Notes under the pieces: generated by a model
Seen by the model: the letters and a program-made list of their open reading frames with translations, nothing else
The model's database searches: none
What the model was told of the DNA's origin: nothing
Position numbers and translations under genes: made by a program
Assembly (NCBI GenBank): GCA_902613805.1
Contig: CACMIV010000002.1
Span: 310,001-374,000, forward strand
Direction: 5' to 3'
Source of the DNA: an uncultured Pelagibacteraceae bacterium
GTDB lineage: Bacteria > Pseudomonadota > Alphaproteobacteria > Pelagibacterales > AG-422-B15
DNA length: 64,000 bases
Shown here: piece after piece, positions 1-8,453 of the stretch
Position numbering within the stretch: position 1 is the first letter of the stretch
Layout: the number at the start of each line of letters is the position of its first letter

Positions 1-453
1 TGAAATAAAGGATTGAATTTCTTCAATATTCATTTCGTCAATATTGTAAATTAAATAAAAATACAAAGAGATATCTCTTATTAATTTGTCTATGTTTTTG
101 TTAAAGGCTAAATTAAGTAATATTTCTTCACCATGCTCATATTTTCCTAATTCAAAAGCCAAATTGGCGGACCTAAGTAGTGCCAAACCTGATAATAATT
201 TATTATTTTGTTCACCTATTTCGTTAAATTCATTAATTGAAAACTCATAATTTTCATTTATGGAAGACTTTAGATATCTTTCAACTAATTTCTCATTATA
301 ATTTGCTTTTGAACCTAGATATATTTGATAACCAATTATACTTAAAACAATAATTGAAAATAAAATAATTGTGTATGAACCGTAATTTTTCCATAGACGT
401 TTTACCTTATCTTTTCTTAAATCATCATCTATCTGTCTAAAAACATCACTCAT
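1..453 (-). CDS. TPR-type membrane-anchored protein, partial (YfgM/TPR_21-like)
   Basis: The reading frame is open from the ATG at 451-453 to the window edge, so only the N-terminal 151 residues are present. It begins MSDVFRQIDDDLRKDK, continues with one hydrophobic segment (about residues 27-46), and then an alpha-helical region rich in N, L, E and Y. A short acidic/basic cytoplasmic head followed by one membrane helix and a TPR-like domain is typical of the alphaproteobacterial YfgM-like family, thought to act in envelope protein quality control. It starts 6 bp after the panB stop, so the two are probably co-transcribed. In related genomes bamB and der often follow; that part lies outside the window. 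The family call is by pattern only; no TPR consensus was counted. Confidence 0.7.
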   Translation of the reverse strand, partial: MSDVFRQIDDDLRKDKVKRLWKNYGSYTIILFSIIVLSIIGYQIYLGSKANYNEKLVERYLKSSINENYEFSINEFNEIGEQNNKLLSGLALLRSANLAFELGKYEHGEEILLNLAFNKNIDKLIRDISLYFYLIYNIDEMNIEEIQSFIS

Positions 454-459
454 GAATTA

Positions 460-1281
460 CTACTTATTGTTTTTTACTATCTCGGGCTGCATATGATAAA
501 TATGCTCTTTAGATGGAAAAATTCTTTTTTTAACTTCGTATACATACGCTTGCACGGCATCATTTATATTTTTATCTAATGTGGCGTATTTTTTCACAAA
601 TTTAGGTGCAACATTTGTTAATCCAAGCATATCTTCTGTAACTAGAATTTGACCATTACATTTTGGCGATGCTCCTATGCCTATTGTTGGTATATTTAGA
701 ATTGATGTTATTTCAGCTGCCAATGGCTCAGTCATACCCTCTAGCACAATAGCGAATGCTCCAGCATTTTCAACCGCCTTAGCATCATCTATATATTTTT
801 GCCATTCAGATTTCAATTTTCCTTTAACTTTATATCCCCCATCAATTAAAACACTTTGAGGCTGTAAACCAATATGCCCCATCACTGGAATTGAACTTTC
901 AGTAAGGTGTTTTATGGTTTTTGATATCTTATAACCACCCTCAAGTTTAATACCGTTGCAATTTGTTTCTTGCATGAGGCGAGCGGCATTTTTGAAGGCC
1001 TTGTTGGAAGACTCCTCATATGATCCAAATGGCATATCAACAATCACACAAGATTTAGTTGTCGCACCTACTACTGATTTAGCATGGTCGATCATCTGAT
1101 TCATAGTCACTTGAAGTGTATTCTCGTAATCATATAGGACCATTCCTAATGAATCTCCAACTAGCATTAAATCAACACTTCCGTCTATCGCTCGAGCAAT
1201 TGGAGCCGTATAAGCAGTAAGACAAACTATTGGTTCCTTGTCTTTCATAATTTTTATATCATTTGCTGATTTTCTTAACAT
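460..1281 (-). CDS. panB: 3-methyl-2-oxobutanoate hydroxymethyltransferase
   Basis: First committed enzyme of pantothenate (coenzyme A) synthesis: adds a hydroxymethyl group from 5,10-methylene-THF to ketoisovalerate to give ketopantoate. The 273 aa match the usual length. Expected motifs are present: VGDSLGM with metal ligand Asp43, VDMPFGSY with Asp82, IKLEGG with Lys112 and Glu114, GHIGLQPQS, the catalytic Glu181 in VLEGM, and IGIGAS near the C-terminus. It is followed after 6 bp by the TPR-type gene. No panC or panD is visible here. The link to a window rich in one-carbon chemistry may be coincidence, but the enzyme does consume methylene-THF. Confidence 0.97.
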   Translation of the reverse strand: MLRKSANDIKIMKDKEPIVCLTAYTAPIARAIDGSVDLMLVGDSLGMVLYDYENTLQVTMNQMIDHAKSVVGATTKSCVIVDMPFGSYEESSNKAFKNAARLMQETNCNGIKLEGGYKISKTIKHLTESSIPVMGHIGLQPQSVLIDGGYKVKGKLKSEWQKYIDDAKAVENAGAFAIVLEGMTEPLAAEITSILNIPTIGIGASPKCNGQILVTEDMLGLTNVAPKFVKKYATLDKNINDAVQAYVYEVKKRIFPSKEHIYHMQPEIVKNNK

Positions 1282-1338
1282 GGGATCGGTTTATACTTGA
1301 TAAATTGGAAAAATTCTAGGGAAAGCTTAGTTTGGAAA

Positions 1339-1863
1339 CTATTCAGCTAATTCACTATCTATTAATACGGCTATAAGAAGAGCAGGTTCAGAGCCATTAT
1401 TTACCCATGCGTGATTTGTACCTCTTTGCACAACAACATCAAATGGATTTATTTTTACCTCTTCTTCATCCAAAATTAAAGTTACATCTCCTTTTAGCAG
1501 TATAATATAATCAATTGTCTTGGTTTTATGCATTGCTGGATGTCTTGTTACATCAACCCGATGCTGAGCTGCGCCTATACGACTGAAGGCTTCCTCAGCC
1601 ATTTTGTTTAGCGCCTCGAGCGGGACACCTTTTGGAGTAGGCATTATTTGAAAATATCGAAATTTAGAACCTCCTTGAGGTGGTGATAAAATTATATCGC
1701 TATCAGCTCTGTCTTTACTACTTGTTGTATCAATAGTACTTCCATCTTCATTCCATATTTCGAATAAACCTCCAATTTCTTCTCCGATGGAGCGTGACGG
1801 TGGGCCGTCTATTTTAATTACAGATTTGCCATTTTCATTATGTCCTGTAACAATTCTTCTCAC
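1339..1863 (-). CDS. Cupin-domain protein
   Basis: 174 aa with a GTG start (1861-1863); no in-frame ATG lies close by. The C-terminal half (about 100-170) reads as a single cupin_2 barrel: a HPAMHKTKTIDYIILLKGDVTL stretch, whose first histidines fit metal ligands, then FDVVVQRGTNHAWVNNGSEPA with the second-motif His. The N-terminal half (GPPSRSIGEEIGGLFEIW) resembles small cupin proteins found next to aromatic or isomerase-type catabolic genes. No enzyme activity can be assigned. It lies 57 bp upstream of panB on the same strand and 16 bp after the upstream hypothetical gene. Confidence 0.8.
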   Translation of the reverse strand: MRRIVTGHNENGKSVIKIDGPPSRSIGEEIGGLFEIWNEDGSTIDTTSSKDRADSDIILSPPQGGSKFRYFQIMPTPKGVPLEALNKMAEEAFSRIGAAQHRVDVTRHPAMHKTKTIDYIILLKGDVTLILDEEEVKINPFDVVVQRGTNHAWVNNGSEPALLIAVLIDSELAE

Positions 1864-1879
1864 TTAATAACTTCTTAAT

Positions 1880-2398
1880 TTAATCTCTTCTAACGTTTGG
1901 AATTATTTCCTCTTGATAACCTTCTTTAAAGGTTGCTCGATCACCATAAATTTCAGTTTCAAACCACTCGACAAATTCTTTTGATTTAATCCCCTTCCAA
2001 TATTTCCAAGTTGACTGTGCGATTGGCGCCTTCATGGTGCCCAATTTCAACATATGCATTCTCATTTTTAAATGTGTTTCATCAACAAAACCTTTTTCAA
2101 CTTTTTCATATGTATCAAAAATATCTACTAGTAATGCATTTACATATACTGCTACTCTCCATTTATCTGCGTTATCTAGTTCGCCTGCGGCCCAATCTTT
2201 CGATAGAAAGTTACTAAATTCTTTATCTTTCGATGTATTAAAATACCTCTCATACATTCTATGTGTTAAAGAGTGTCCAAATTGTGCTTTTGTGATTTCA
2301 TTTTGCTGATGTATTTGTATTCCTAAATAAATAACAGAGACAACAACACCAAATGCTGCAACCATTTGCACAATAATTATTATTGTTTCTACGCTCAT
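1880..2398 (-). CDS. Hypothetical protein with one N-terminal membrane helix
   Basis: 172 aa that I do not recognise by name. A hydrophobic segment (about residues 5-27) is followed by a polar, helical domain rich in Trp and Lys (KDWAAGELDNADKW, WFETEIYGD). This matches the look of a widespread group of short marine-bacterial hypothetical proteins with an N-terminal anchor facing the cytoplasm or periplasm. It has normal codon use and good spacing with its neighbours, so it is very likely a real gene. No catalytic motif is seen. Confidence 0.75.
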   Translation of the reverse strand: MSVETIIIIVQMVAAFGVVVSVIYLGIQIHQQNEITKAQFGHSLTHRMYERYFNTSKDKEFSNFLSKDWAAGELDNADKWRVAVYVNALLVDIFDTYEKVEKGFVDETHLKMRMHMLKLGTMKAPIAQSTWKYWKGIKSKEFVEWFETEIYGDRATFKEGYQEEIIPNVRRD

Positions 2399-2474
2399 AA
2401 ATACAGACTATACATTATTATACTTTTGTGGCAAAAACTTTGCTTAGGTCGATTTATAAAAATTGATTTAATAA

Positions 2475-3905
2475 TTAACTTTTAGTCGTAGCGAAAGCTT
2501 CCAAGGCTTTTTGTCTAGAGGAACCAATCTCGACAATTGGCATTGGATAATCTCTACCAAGTTTTACATTTGCAGAGTCTAAGACATCCTTAGGTGCCTC
2601 CCAAGGATTAAATAAATACTTATTTGGCATATCCTTAAGTTCAGGAATATATTTTTTTGTATATTTGCCATCTGGATCAAATTTCTGACCCTGCATGACT
2701 GGATTAAATATTCTAAAGTAAGGTGCAGCATCCGCTCCTGAGCCTGCAATCCATTGCCATCCTGCACTATTATTAGCAAGATCGGCATCAACTAAACAAT
2801 CCCAAAACCATCTCTCACCATGGTGCCAATGTAATAATAAGTTTTTGACTAAAAATGAACCCACGACCATTCTTAGACGATTGTGCATATACCCTGTCTG
2901 CCACAGTTCCCTCATACCAGCATCTACTATTGGATACCCTGTAAGTCCCCTTTGCCATTTCTTTAATGCATCTTTATTTTTATCCCAAGGAAATTTATCA
3001 AACTTCTTTTGAAGATTTTCTTTTGGTAAAGTTGGGAAGTGATATAGAAGATTAAATGAAAATTCCCTCCATCCAAGTTCACTTAAAAAATGATCCAAGT
3101 CTCTTTTTATTTCTTTTTTTCCTTCTTTGGTTTTTGATCGATACCAAACTTGGTTGGGTGACACCTCCCCAAAATGTAAATGAGGAGACAGTTGTGAAAC
3201 ATTGTTTCCAGATGGAAAATTTCTACCATCTTTATAATTAAACAGGCCTTCTTTTATAAAGACATCAATTTTATTATTGGCACCTTTCTCTCCTGGACTC
3301 CAAAGTTTTTCCATTTCATCATACCAGTTGTTTTCTGGCATTAGTTCTAGATCATCTATACTTATACTATTTGTCTTATCCAAGAGTAGATTGTCTATCT
3401 TGGGTTTTTGTATCGGTATTCTTGGCATTTCAGAGTTCAAACAACCTTTTCTGTAGTAAGGGGTAAATACCTTATAAGGAGTACCATCATTTTTGACCAC
3501 ATTCCAAGGTTCCCAAAGAAGAGATCCATTAAATGTGTTTACGCTTATATTCATCTCCTCAAAAAAACTTTTAATTTTTTTATCTCTTTTTATTCGCCAC
3601 GGCTCATAACATCTATTCCAAAATATCTCTTTAACATTATAAGTTTCAGTTAGTTTAGTTAAGATGTTCTTTGGATCACCCCTGTATAAACTCAAATTAT
3701 TGTCTAAAGATTGTTTTAGAGCAATTAATGAATGGTGAAGCCACCATTTACTCGCAGAACCATTTATATGTTCTTTCGAGTTTTCGTCATCAAATATAAA
3801 AATTGGTAACGTTGCCCCATTTTTAATCGAATTGTATAATCCAGGGTTGTCTGATAGTCGCAAATCTTGTCTGTACCAGAAAATATTAATATCTTTTTTG
3901 GGCAT
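2475..3905 (-). CDS. phrB: Deoxyribodipyrimidine photolyase (CPD photolyase, class I)
   Basis: Light-driven repair of cyclobutane pyrimidine dimers in DNA, using reduced FAD and an antenna chromophore. 476 aa, normal for class I. The N-terminal Rossmann domain starts INIFWYRQDLRLSDNP. The C-terminal FAD domain carries ELGWREF, GYPIVDAGMRELWQTGYMHNR, HWHHGERWFWDCLVDADLANN and WQWIAGSGADAAPYFRIFNP, which contain the FAD-contacting and electron-transfer Trp residues. The DADLANN and AGSG motifs favour a CPD photolyase over a cryptochrome. This fits a sunlit surface-ocean lifestyle. It seems to be transcribed alone or with the downstream hypothetical gene. Confidence 0.95.
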   Translation of the reverse strand: MPKKDINIFWYRQDLRLSDNPGLYNSIKNGATLPIFIFDDENSKEHINGSASKWWLHHSLIALKQSLDNNLSLYRGDPKNILTKLTETYNVKEIFWNRCYEPWRIKRDKKIKSFFEEMNISVNTFNGSLLWEPWNVVKNDGTPYKVFTPYYRKGCLNSEMPRIPIQKPKIDNLLLDKTNSISIDDLELMPENNWYDEMEKLWSPGEKGANNKIDVFIKEGLFNYKDGRNFPSGNNVSQLSPHLHFGEVSPNQVWYRSKTKEGKKEIKRDLDHFLSELGWREFSFNLLYHFPTLPKENLQKKFDKFPWDKNKDALKKWQRGLTGYPIVDAGMRELWQTGYMHNRLRMVVGSFLVKNLLLHWHHGERWFWDCLVDADLANNSAGWQWIAGSGADAAPYFRIFNPVMQGQKFDPDGKYTKKYIPELKDMPNKYLFNPWEAPKDVLDSANVKLGRDYPMPIVEIGSSRQKALEAFATTKS

Positions 3906-3952
3906 GTTCTAAAATATAGTCTAAATAATTAGACTTTCCATACCATACAAAT

Positions 3953-4471
3953 TTATTGAATTTTATATTCAAAATTTTGAGTCGTTGGATTGTGCCCCAA
4001 TAATTTAGCTCCATTTCTTATGTGATAGTGCGTTGCCATAGGCGTTAGTGGAGAAAGTGTAACTATTCTTTTGTATCCTATTTCTTTTCCAAATTTTAGA
4101 GCCTCTTCCATAATTTTTCTTCCTGCTCCTTTTTTACGAGACCATACAGTGTATGCAATAATTGTATCCGCATTTTGCTCATAAACTGCTAAGCGGCTCA
4201 TCAGGTCTAATTCTCTTACTGAATGAGGAACGTCCTTAGTGAACGCCAAACACATAATACCCTCAATTTGATTATTGTATTCCAGGCCAAAAATTTTTCT
4301 ATCATGTGAGGTTCTCCATTTTACATCAAGCTCTGGTCTCACTGGATCTTCGGAAACATCAATATTATCAAGTTCAATAAACTTAGAAGTCTTAATCCAA
4401 CTGAAATCAGTTAAATTAAAGTTAAATATTAACTTAAAAAAATTTAATATTTTTTGAAATAGATTATTCAT
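3953..4471 (-). CDS. GNAT-family acetyltransferase-like protein
   Basis: 172 aa. The C-terminal 100 residues look like a GNAT fold: IEGIMCLAF (beta strand), then SRKKGAGRKIMEEALKFGKEIGYKRIV, which resembles the acetyl-CoA pyrophosphate loop (R-x-x-G-x-G/A), and a final HYHIRNGAKLLG strand. The substrate is unknown. The ATG sits 3 bp beyond the 17-bp repeat of the guaA end (4475-4491), so its upstream region appears to have been set by the putative integration event. The GGGAATAA of the repeat may even act as a poor ribosome site. The hydrophobic, Phe-rich N-terminus (residues 4-20) is unusual for a GNAT protein. Confidence 0.7.
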   Translation of the reverse strand: MNNLFQKILNFFKLIFNFNLTDFSWIKTSKFIELDNIDVSEDPVRPELDVKWRTSHDRKIFGLEYNNQIEGIMCLAFTKDVPHSVRELDLMSRLAVYEQNADTIIAYTVWSRKKGAGRKIMEEALKFGKEIGYKRIVTLSPLTPMATHYHIRNGAKLLGHNPTTQNFEYKIQ

Positions 4472-4474
4472 TTA

Positions 4475-4491
4475 TTATTCCCACTCAATAG
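4475..4491. repeat. 17-bp direct repeat of the guaA 3' end (putative att site, distal copy)
   Basis: On the minus strand this reads CTATTGAGTGGGAATAA, identical to the last codons and stop of guaA at 5008-5024 and in the same orientation. Both copies encode a terminal I-E-W-E-stop. The 3' end of guaA is an established insertion hotspot for genomic islands, with the att core at the stop codon. Having a second exact copy 533 bp downstream, in a non-coding stretch, is what an integrated and later shrunken element would leave. A chance 17-bp match at this exact place is improbable. Confidence 0.7.
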
Positions 4492-4545
4492 CGCCAGTTT
4501 GTAGAAGCCATGGATAACAATGCTTACAGCGGCTGTTTTTAAAGT

Positions 4546-4567
4546 GTGTAAGTTTTGTGTAAGTTTT
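4546..4567. repeat. Tandem 11-bp repeat beside the putative att core
   Basis: GTGTAAGTTTT occurs twice back to back (4546-4556 and 4557-4567), 55 bp inside the element relative to the distal repeat of the guaA end. Short directly repeated sites at this distance from a core are the layout of arm-type binding sites for tyrosine recombinases. The repeat is seen directly; the role is inferred. No integrase gene remains in the window. Confidence 0.55.
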
Positions 4568-4648
4568 CATTTATGTAATAGGTATATTTTAGAATTATAC
4601 ATATTATTTTTATTCTGACTCCATTTTACATTAAATGACTAAAGATGT

Positions 4649-4954
4649 TTATGAAATTATTTTATTCTTTTCATTATCAACAATAACAGGGCTTTCATAG
4701 TATTCAATTTCCGGTTTAGAGAATCGTTCTGTTATCCACTTAATTCTATCTTCAGTAAACCATTTTTTAGCATTCTCTATAGTTGAAAAAGTATATACTC
4801 CTCCAGCAAAACCATTTTCAGTATCCGCTATATAGTTTTTTCTTAAAAGACCTTCTACATCAACATATAATACTGAAGTTTCAATAAATTTCTCTTTAAG
4901 AGTTTTTAAATTAAGTTCATCAGATATTTTAAATTTAACAAGTACTGTAATCAT
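4649..4954 (-). CDS. Small YdhR/monooxygenase-like ferredoxin-fold protein
   Basis: 101 aa, dimeric alpha-beta-barrel type. MITVLVKFKI, a mid-region VEGLLRKNYI and GFAGGVYTFSTIENAKKWF resemble the YdhR-like putative monooxygenase family (AGGIYLF in YdhR). The function in that family is not well established. It has a strong ribosome site (AAGGAG about 7 bp before the ATG). It lies between guaA and the distal repeat of the guaA end, so it is the only intact gene in the supposed island remnant and may be its cargo. It could also have entered earlier and simply sit there. Confidence 0.75.
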   Translation of the reverse strand: MITVLVKFKISDELNLKTLKEKFIETSVLYVDVEGLLRKNYIADTENGFAGGVYTFSTIENAKKWFTEDRIKWITERFSKPEIEYYESPVIVDNEKNKIIS

Positions 4955-5007
4955 TACTTTCTCCTTATATTAAAGAATTAGATATTTTATTTAAATATGT
5001 ATTTTTC

Positions 5008-5024
5008 TTATTCCCACTCAATAG
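5008..5024. repeat. 17-bp direct repeat at the guaA stop codon (putative att site, proximal copy)
   Basis: These are the last 17 bases of guaA including the stop codon, repeated exactly at 4475-4491. The coding sequence of guaA stays intact, as expected when an element integrates at the 3' end and restores the gene end. Confidence 0.7.
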
Positions 5025-6546
5025 TTCCTGGTGGCTTTGAAGTTGTATCATATACAACTCTATTAATACCTTTGACCTCGTTTATTATTCTTGTTGAAAC
5101 TTTACTCAAAAATTCAGCTTTAAAAGGATAAAAATCTGCAGTCATTCCATCAACAGATGTAACGGCTCTTAATCCGCAGACTTGCTCATATGATCTATGG
5201 TCACCCATAACGCCAACAGTTTTAATTGGAATCAAAACTGCAAATGCTTGCCAAATTTTATCGTATAAACCTGCTCCTTTAATTTCTTCGATATATATGT
5301 TATCGGCCTCTTGTAAAATCTTTACTCTATCTGCTGTTACCTCACCAAGTATTCTTATTCCCAATCCGGGGCCTGGAAACGGATGTCTATTAATGAATTT
5401 TTTTGGTAATCTCATTTCTAACCCTAATTTTCTAACCTCATCCTTAAAAAGTTCTCTTAAAGGCTCGACTAGTTTAAGCTTCATTCTTTTTGGTAAACCG
5501 CCAACATTATGATGGGATTTAATTACTGATGTCGGACCACCATGAAAGCTCTGACTTTCGATTACATCAGGATAAATAGTTCCTTGAGCTAAATATTTTG
5601 CACGTTTTATTTTGTTTGCCTCTTGGTTAAATATTTTAATAAAAAGATTACCTATTATTTTTCTCTTTTTTTCTGGGTCTATCGCACCTTTAAGGGCTTT
5701 AATGAATGTTTTTTTTGAGTCTTTGACAATTAAGCGAGATTTAAAATGTTTTTTAAACATTTTTACTACCTCTTTTGTTTCATTAAGTCTCATTAAACCT
5801 GTATCAACATAAATGCATGTTAATTGATTGTTTATGGCTTTTGAAATTATAGCTGCAGTAACAGTGCTATCCACTCCACCCGACAATCCACAAATGACCT
5901 GATCTTTATGAACTGAATGTTTAATCTCAGTAATCTGATTTCTTAAATGATTTTTCATGCTCCAGTTTCTTTTTACCTTACAAATTTTAAATATAAAATT
6001 TTCGATTATCTTATGACCATTAGGTGTATGGACAACTTCAGGATGAAATTGTAAACCATAATAAGATTTTTTTTTATTCTCAACTGCTGCAAACTTAGTA
6101 TTTGAACTTGATGCAATGCTTTTAAAATCACTTGGCAGACTAATAACTTTATCACCATGGCTCATCCAGACGTAATTCGAGCTAATTCCTTTTCTAAATC
6201 CTGAGAATAAAACACTTTTTTTTGATGGTTTTATAAGTGTTTTACCAAATTCTCTTTTTTTTGAAATTCTAACTTTCCCACCAAGTTGGTAACATAATAA
6301 TTGCATACCATAACAAATTCCCAATATTGGAATATTTAAATTGAATATTCTTTTATCAATTTTTGGGGTGTTTGATTTATGAACGCTTGCTGGACCCCCA
6401 GAGAAAACTATTCCTGAACAACCTGTTTTACGTATGTGCTTATAAAGTGATTTGCTTGACACAATTTCACAATAGACCCCAGCTTCTCTTACTCTTCTTG
6501 CTATTAACTGTGTTACTTGAGATCCAAAATCAACAATAAATATCAT
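5008..6546 (-). CDS. guaA: GMP synthase (glutamine-hydrolysing)
   Basis: Converts XMP, ATP and glutamine to GMP, the last step of GMP synthesis. 512 aa, complete. The N-terminal class I glutamine amidotransferase has GICYGMQLL with nucleophile Cys78 and LQFHPEVVHT with the catalytic His. The ATP pyrophosphatase domain has the P-loop GLSGGVDST (near residue 220). The dimerisation domain ends PPGTIEWE. guaA follows a small TPR gene and guaB on the same strand, so the purine branch genes are grouped. Its 3' end is duplicated 533 bp downstream (see the repeats). Confidence 0.99.
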   Translation of the reverse strand: MIFIVDFGSQVTQLIARRVREAGVYCEIVSSKSLYKHIRKTGCSGIVFSGGPASVHKSNTPKIDKRIFNLNIPILGICYGMQLLCYQLGGKVRISKKREFGKTLIKPSKKSVLFSGFRKGISSNYVWMSHGDKVISLPSDFKSIASSSNTKFAAVENKKKSYYGLQFHPEVVHTPNGHKIIENFIFKICKVKRNWSMKNHLRNQITEIKHSVHKDQVICGLSGGVDSTVTAAIISKAINNQLTCIYVDTGLMRLNETKEVVKMFKKHFKSRLIVKDSKKTFIKALKGAIDPEKKRKIIGNLFIKIFNQEANKIKRAKYLAQGTIYPDVIESQSFHGGPTSVIKSHHNVGGLPKRMKLKLVEPLRELFKDEVRKLGLEMRLPKKFINRHPFPGPGLGIRILGEVTADRVKILQEADNIYIEEIKGAGLYDKIWQAFAVLIPIKTVGVMGDHRSYEQVCGLRAVTSVDGMTADFYPFKAEFLSKVSTRIINEVKGINRVVYDTTSKPPGTIEWE

Positions 6547-6549
6547 TAT

Positions 6550-6948
6550 TTATTCCGCCAAATCTTTTAATTTGACAATTTCTTCGCATGAGGTTTCACA
6601 TAATATTTCAAGATTAGATATTTGCTCAGCGTATTGCTCAATTAGTCCCAACTCATAAGACACTTTCCCTATTAAATAATTAAGCTCAAGATTATGTGGA
6701 ATAAGCGTAAAGGCAATTTCATAATATTTAAGAGCATTATTCTGATCGTCTAAGCCTTCATATGATTTGCCTAACAAAATATAAGACTCAGATGATTTTG
6801 GATTAAAAACAATATCTTTTTCCAAATACTTTATTGCTTTTTCAAAATTTTCTTCATTGAAATCATTTAATGCTGATGTGTAAAAACTATTTGAGGCAAA
6901 TATACTTGTTGGCAAAATACAAATGACTATTACCAATATTATTTTCAT
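6550..6948 (-). CDS. Small exported TPR protein between guaB and guaA
   Basis: 132 aa if it starts at the ATG at 6946-6948. A longer frame begins inside guaB (7011), but the downstream start gives a clean signal peptide, MKIILVIVICILPTSIFA, and begins 7 bp after the guaB stop. The mature part has at least one good TPR: SESYILLGKSYEGLDDQNNALKYYEIAF, followed by a second, weaker unit. It is probably a periplasmic scaffold protein. It ends 3 bp before the guaA start, so it is locked into the guaB-guaA operon, although nothing about purine metabolism calls for an exported protein. Confidence 0.8.
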   Translation of the reverse strand: MKIILVIVICILPTSIFASNSFYTSALNDFNEENFEKAIKYLEKDIVFNPKSSESYILLGKSYEGLDDQNNALKYYEIAFTLIPHNLELNYLIGKVSYELGLIEQYAEQISNLEILCETSCEEIVKLKDLAE

Positions 6949-6955
6949 TATACGT

Positions 6956-8422
6956 TTATATATTTGTCGGATAATTTGGTGACTCTCTTGTAATATCGAC
7001 ATCATGTACATGGCTTTCTTTGAGACCTGCTCCAGTAATTTCTACGAACTTAACATTCTTTTTAAATTCTACTATATCTTTTGAACCAGTGTATCCCATT
7101 GATGCTTTTAGGCCTCCAACAAGCTGGTATATGATAGGCGATATAGGTCCTTTGTACGGAACTCTTCCCTCAATTCCCTCTGGAACATGTTTATTGCTCT
7201 CAGTTATTTCTTCTTGAAAGTACCTATCTGCAGATCCCCTGGCCATAGCGCCAAGCGATCCCATTCCTCTGTATGATTTATAGCTTCTTCCCTTAAATAA
7301 ATATACCTCACCAGGAGACTCGTCAGTTCCAGCAAAGAGTGAGCCAATCATAACCCCGCTTGCTCCTGCGCCTAAGGCTTTTGCTATATCACCAGAATAC
7401 TTAATTCCACCATCTGCAATTATTGGAACTCTTTTTTTTGCTGCAGTTTCAGCACAATCTAAAATTGCTGAGAATTGGGGTACACCAATTCCAGCTACTA
7501 CTCTAGTGGTACATATTGATCCCGGACCTATTCCAACTTTCACACAATCAGCTCCTTGATCAATAAGCTCTTCGGTGGCTTCGTTTGTAGCAACATTTCC
7601 AACAATCACATCTGTTGAGAATTTTGATTTTATTTCTTTTAAGGTGCTGATAACTTTTTCTGAATGACCGTGTGCAGTGTCAATGACAAGAACATCTACG
7701 CCAGCGTCAACTAGTTGTTCAGCTCTACTAATTGCTTCTTCGCCAACTCCAATTGCTGCTCCAACGATCAGTCTGCCTTTTTGATCTTTCGAGGCATTTG
7801 GATGAAGCTGACTTTTTTCTATATCTTTAACAGTAATTAAACCAATACATTTGCCCTTATCATCGACTACTAATAATTTTTCAATTCTATGTTTGTGCAA
7901 CAACTTTTGAGCATCATCTGTTGAAATTCCGTCTTTAACAGTCACTAAATTTTTACTAGTCATTAATTCACTTATTTTTTGAGACATATTGGTTGCAAAT
8001 CGCACATCCCTATTTGTTAGAATACCTAATAATTTGTCATCTATGTCAACAACAGGTATACCTGAAATTTCATTGACCTTCATTAATTCTAAAGCGTCAG
8101 CTAACGTTGCAGATGGCAATATAGTTAACGGATCAATTACCATTCCGGTTTCAAATTTTTTCACTTTTGAAACATTCTGCGACTGTTCATCTATAGACAT
8201 ATTTTTGTGTAATATCCCCATTCCACCAGACTGAGCAATTGCTATAGCTAACTTGTATTCAGTTACAGTGTCCATTGCGGAAGATATAAGAGGAACACCC
8301 AATGAAATATTAGAAGTAATTTTTGTAAAAGTACTTACATCAGATGGAAGCACAGAAGATCGTGCAGGCTTAATCAGAACGTCGTCAAATGAGAGAGATT
8401 TTTTAATACTGGAGTGCTCCAT
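6956..8422 (-). CDS. guaB: Inosine-5'-monophosphate dehydrogenase
   Basis: NAD-dependent oxidation of IMP to XMP, the rate-setting step of guanine nucleotide synthesis. 488 aa. The TIM barrel is interrupted by two CBS domains (about residues 95-205: [22 protein letters not shown] and [21 protein letters not shown]). The catalytic loop [11 protein letters not shown] holds the active-site Cys near residue 300; [10 protein letters not shown] and GRVPYKGP are also present. Two genes upstream of guaA on the same strand. Confidence 0.99.
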   Translation of the reverse strand: MEHSSIKKSLSFDDVLIKPARSSVLPSDVSTFTKITSNISLGVPLISSAMDTVTEYKLAIAIAQSGGMGILHKNMSIDEQSQNVSKVKKFETGMVIDPLTILPSATLADALELMKVNEISGIPVVDIDDKLLGILTNRDVRFATNMSQKISELMTSKNLVTVKDGISTDDAQKLLHKHRIEKLLVVDDKGKCIGLITVKDIEKSQLHPNASKDQKGRLIVGAAIGVGEEAISRAEQLVDAGVDVLVIDTAHGHSEKVISTLKEIKSKFSTDVIVGNVATNEATEELIDQGADCVKVGIGPGSICTTRVVAGIGVPQFSAILDCAETAAKKRVPIIADGGIKYSGDIAKALGAGASGVMIGSLFAGTDESPGEVYLFKGRSYKSYRGMGSLGAMARGSADRYFQEEITESNKHVPEGIEGRVPYKGPISPIIYQLVGGLKASMGYTGSKDIVEFKKNVKFVEITGAGLKESHVHDVDITRESPNYPTNI

Positions 8423-8453
8423 CTCTGAGAAATAAATTATTTATTAATTTATG

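Noticed and set aside
4475-5024. A tRNA or tmRNA gene as the attachment site
   Set aside because: No cloverleaf or T-loop sequence is visible; the repeat is the guaA coding end.
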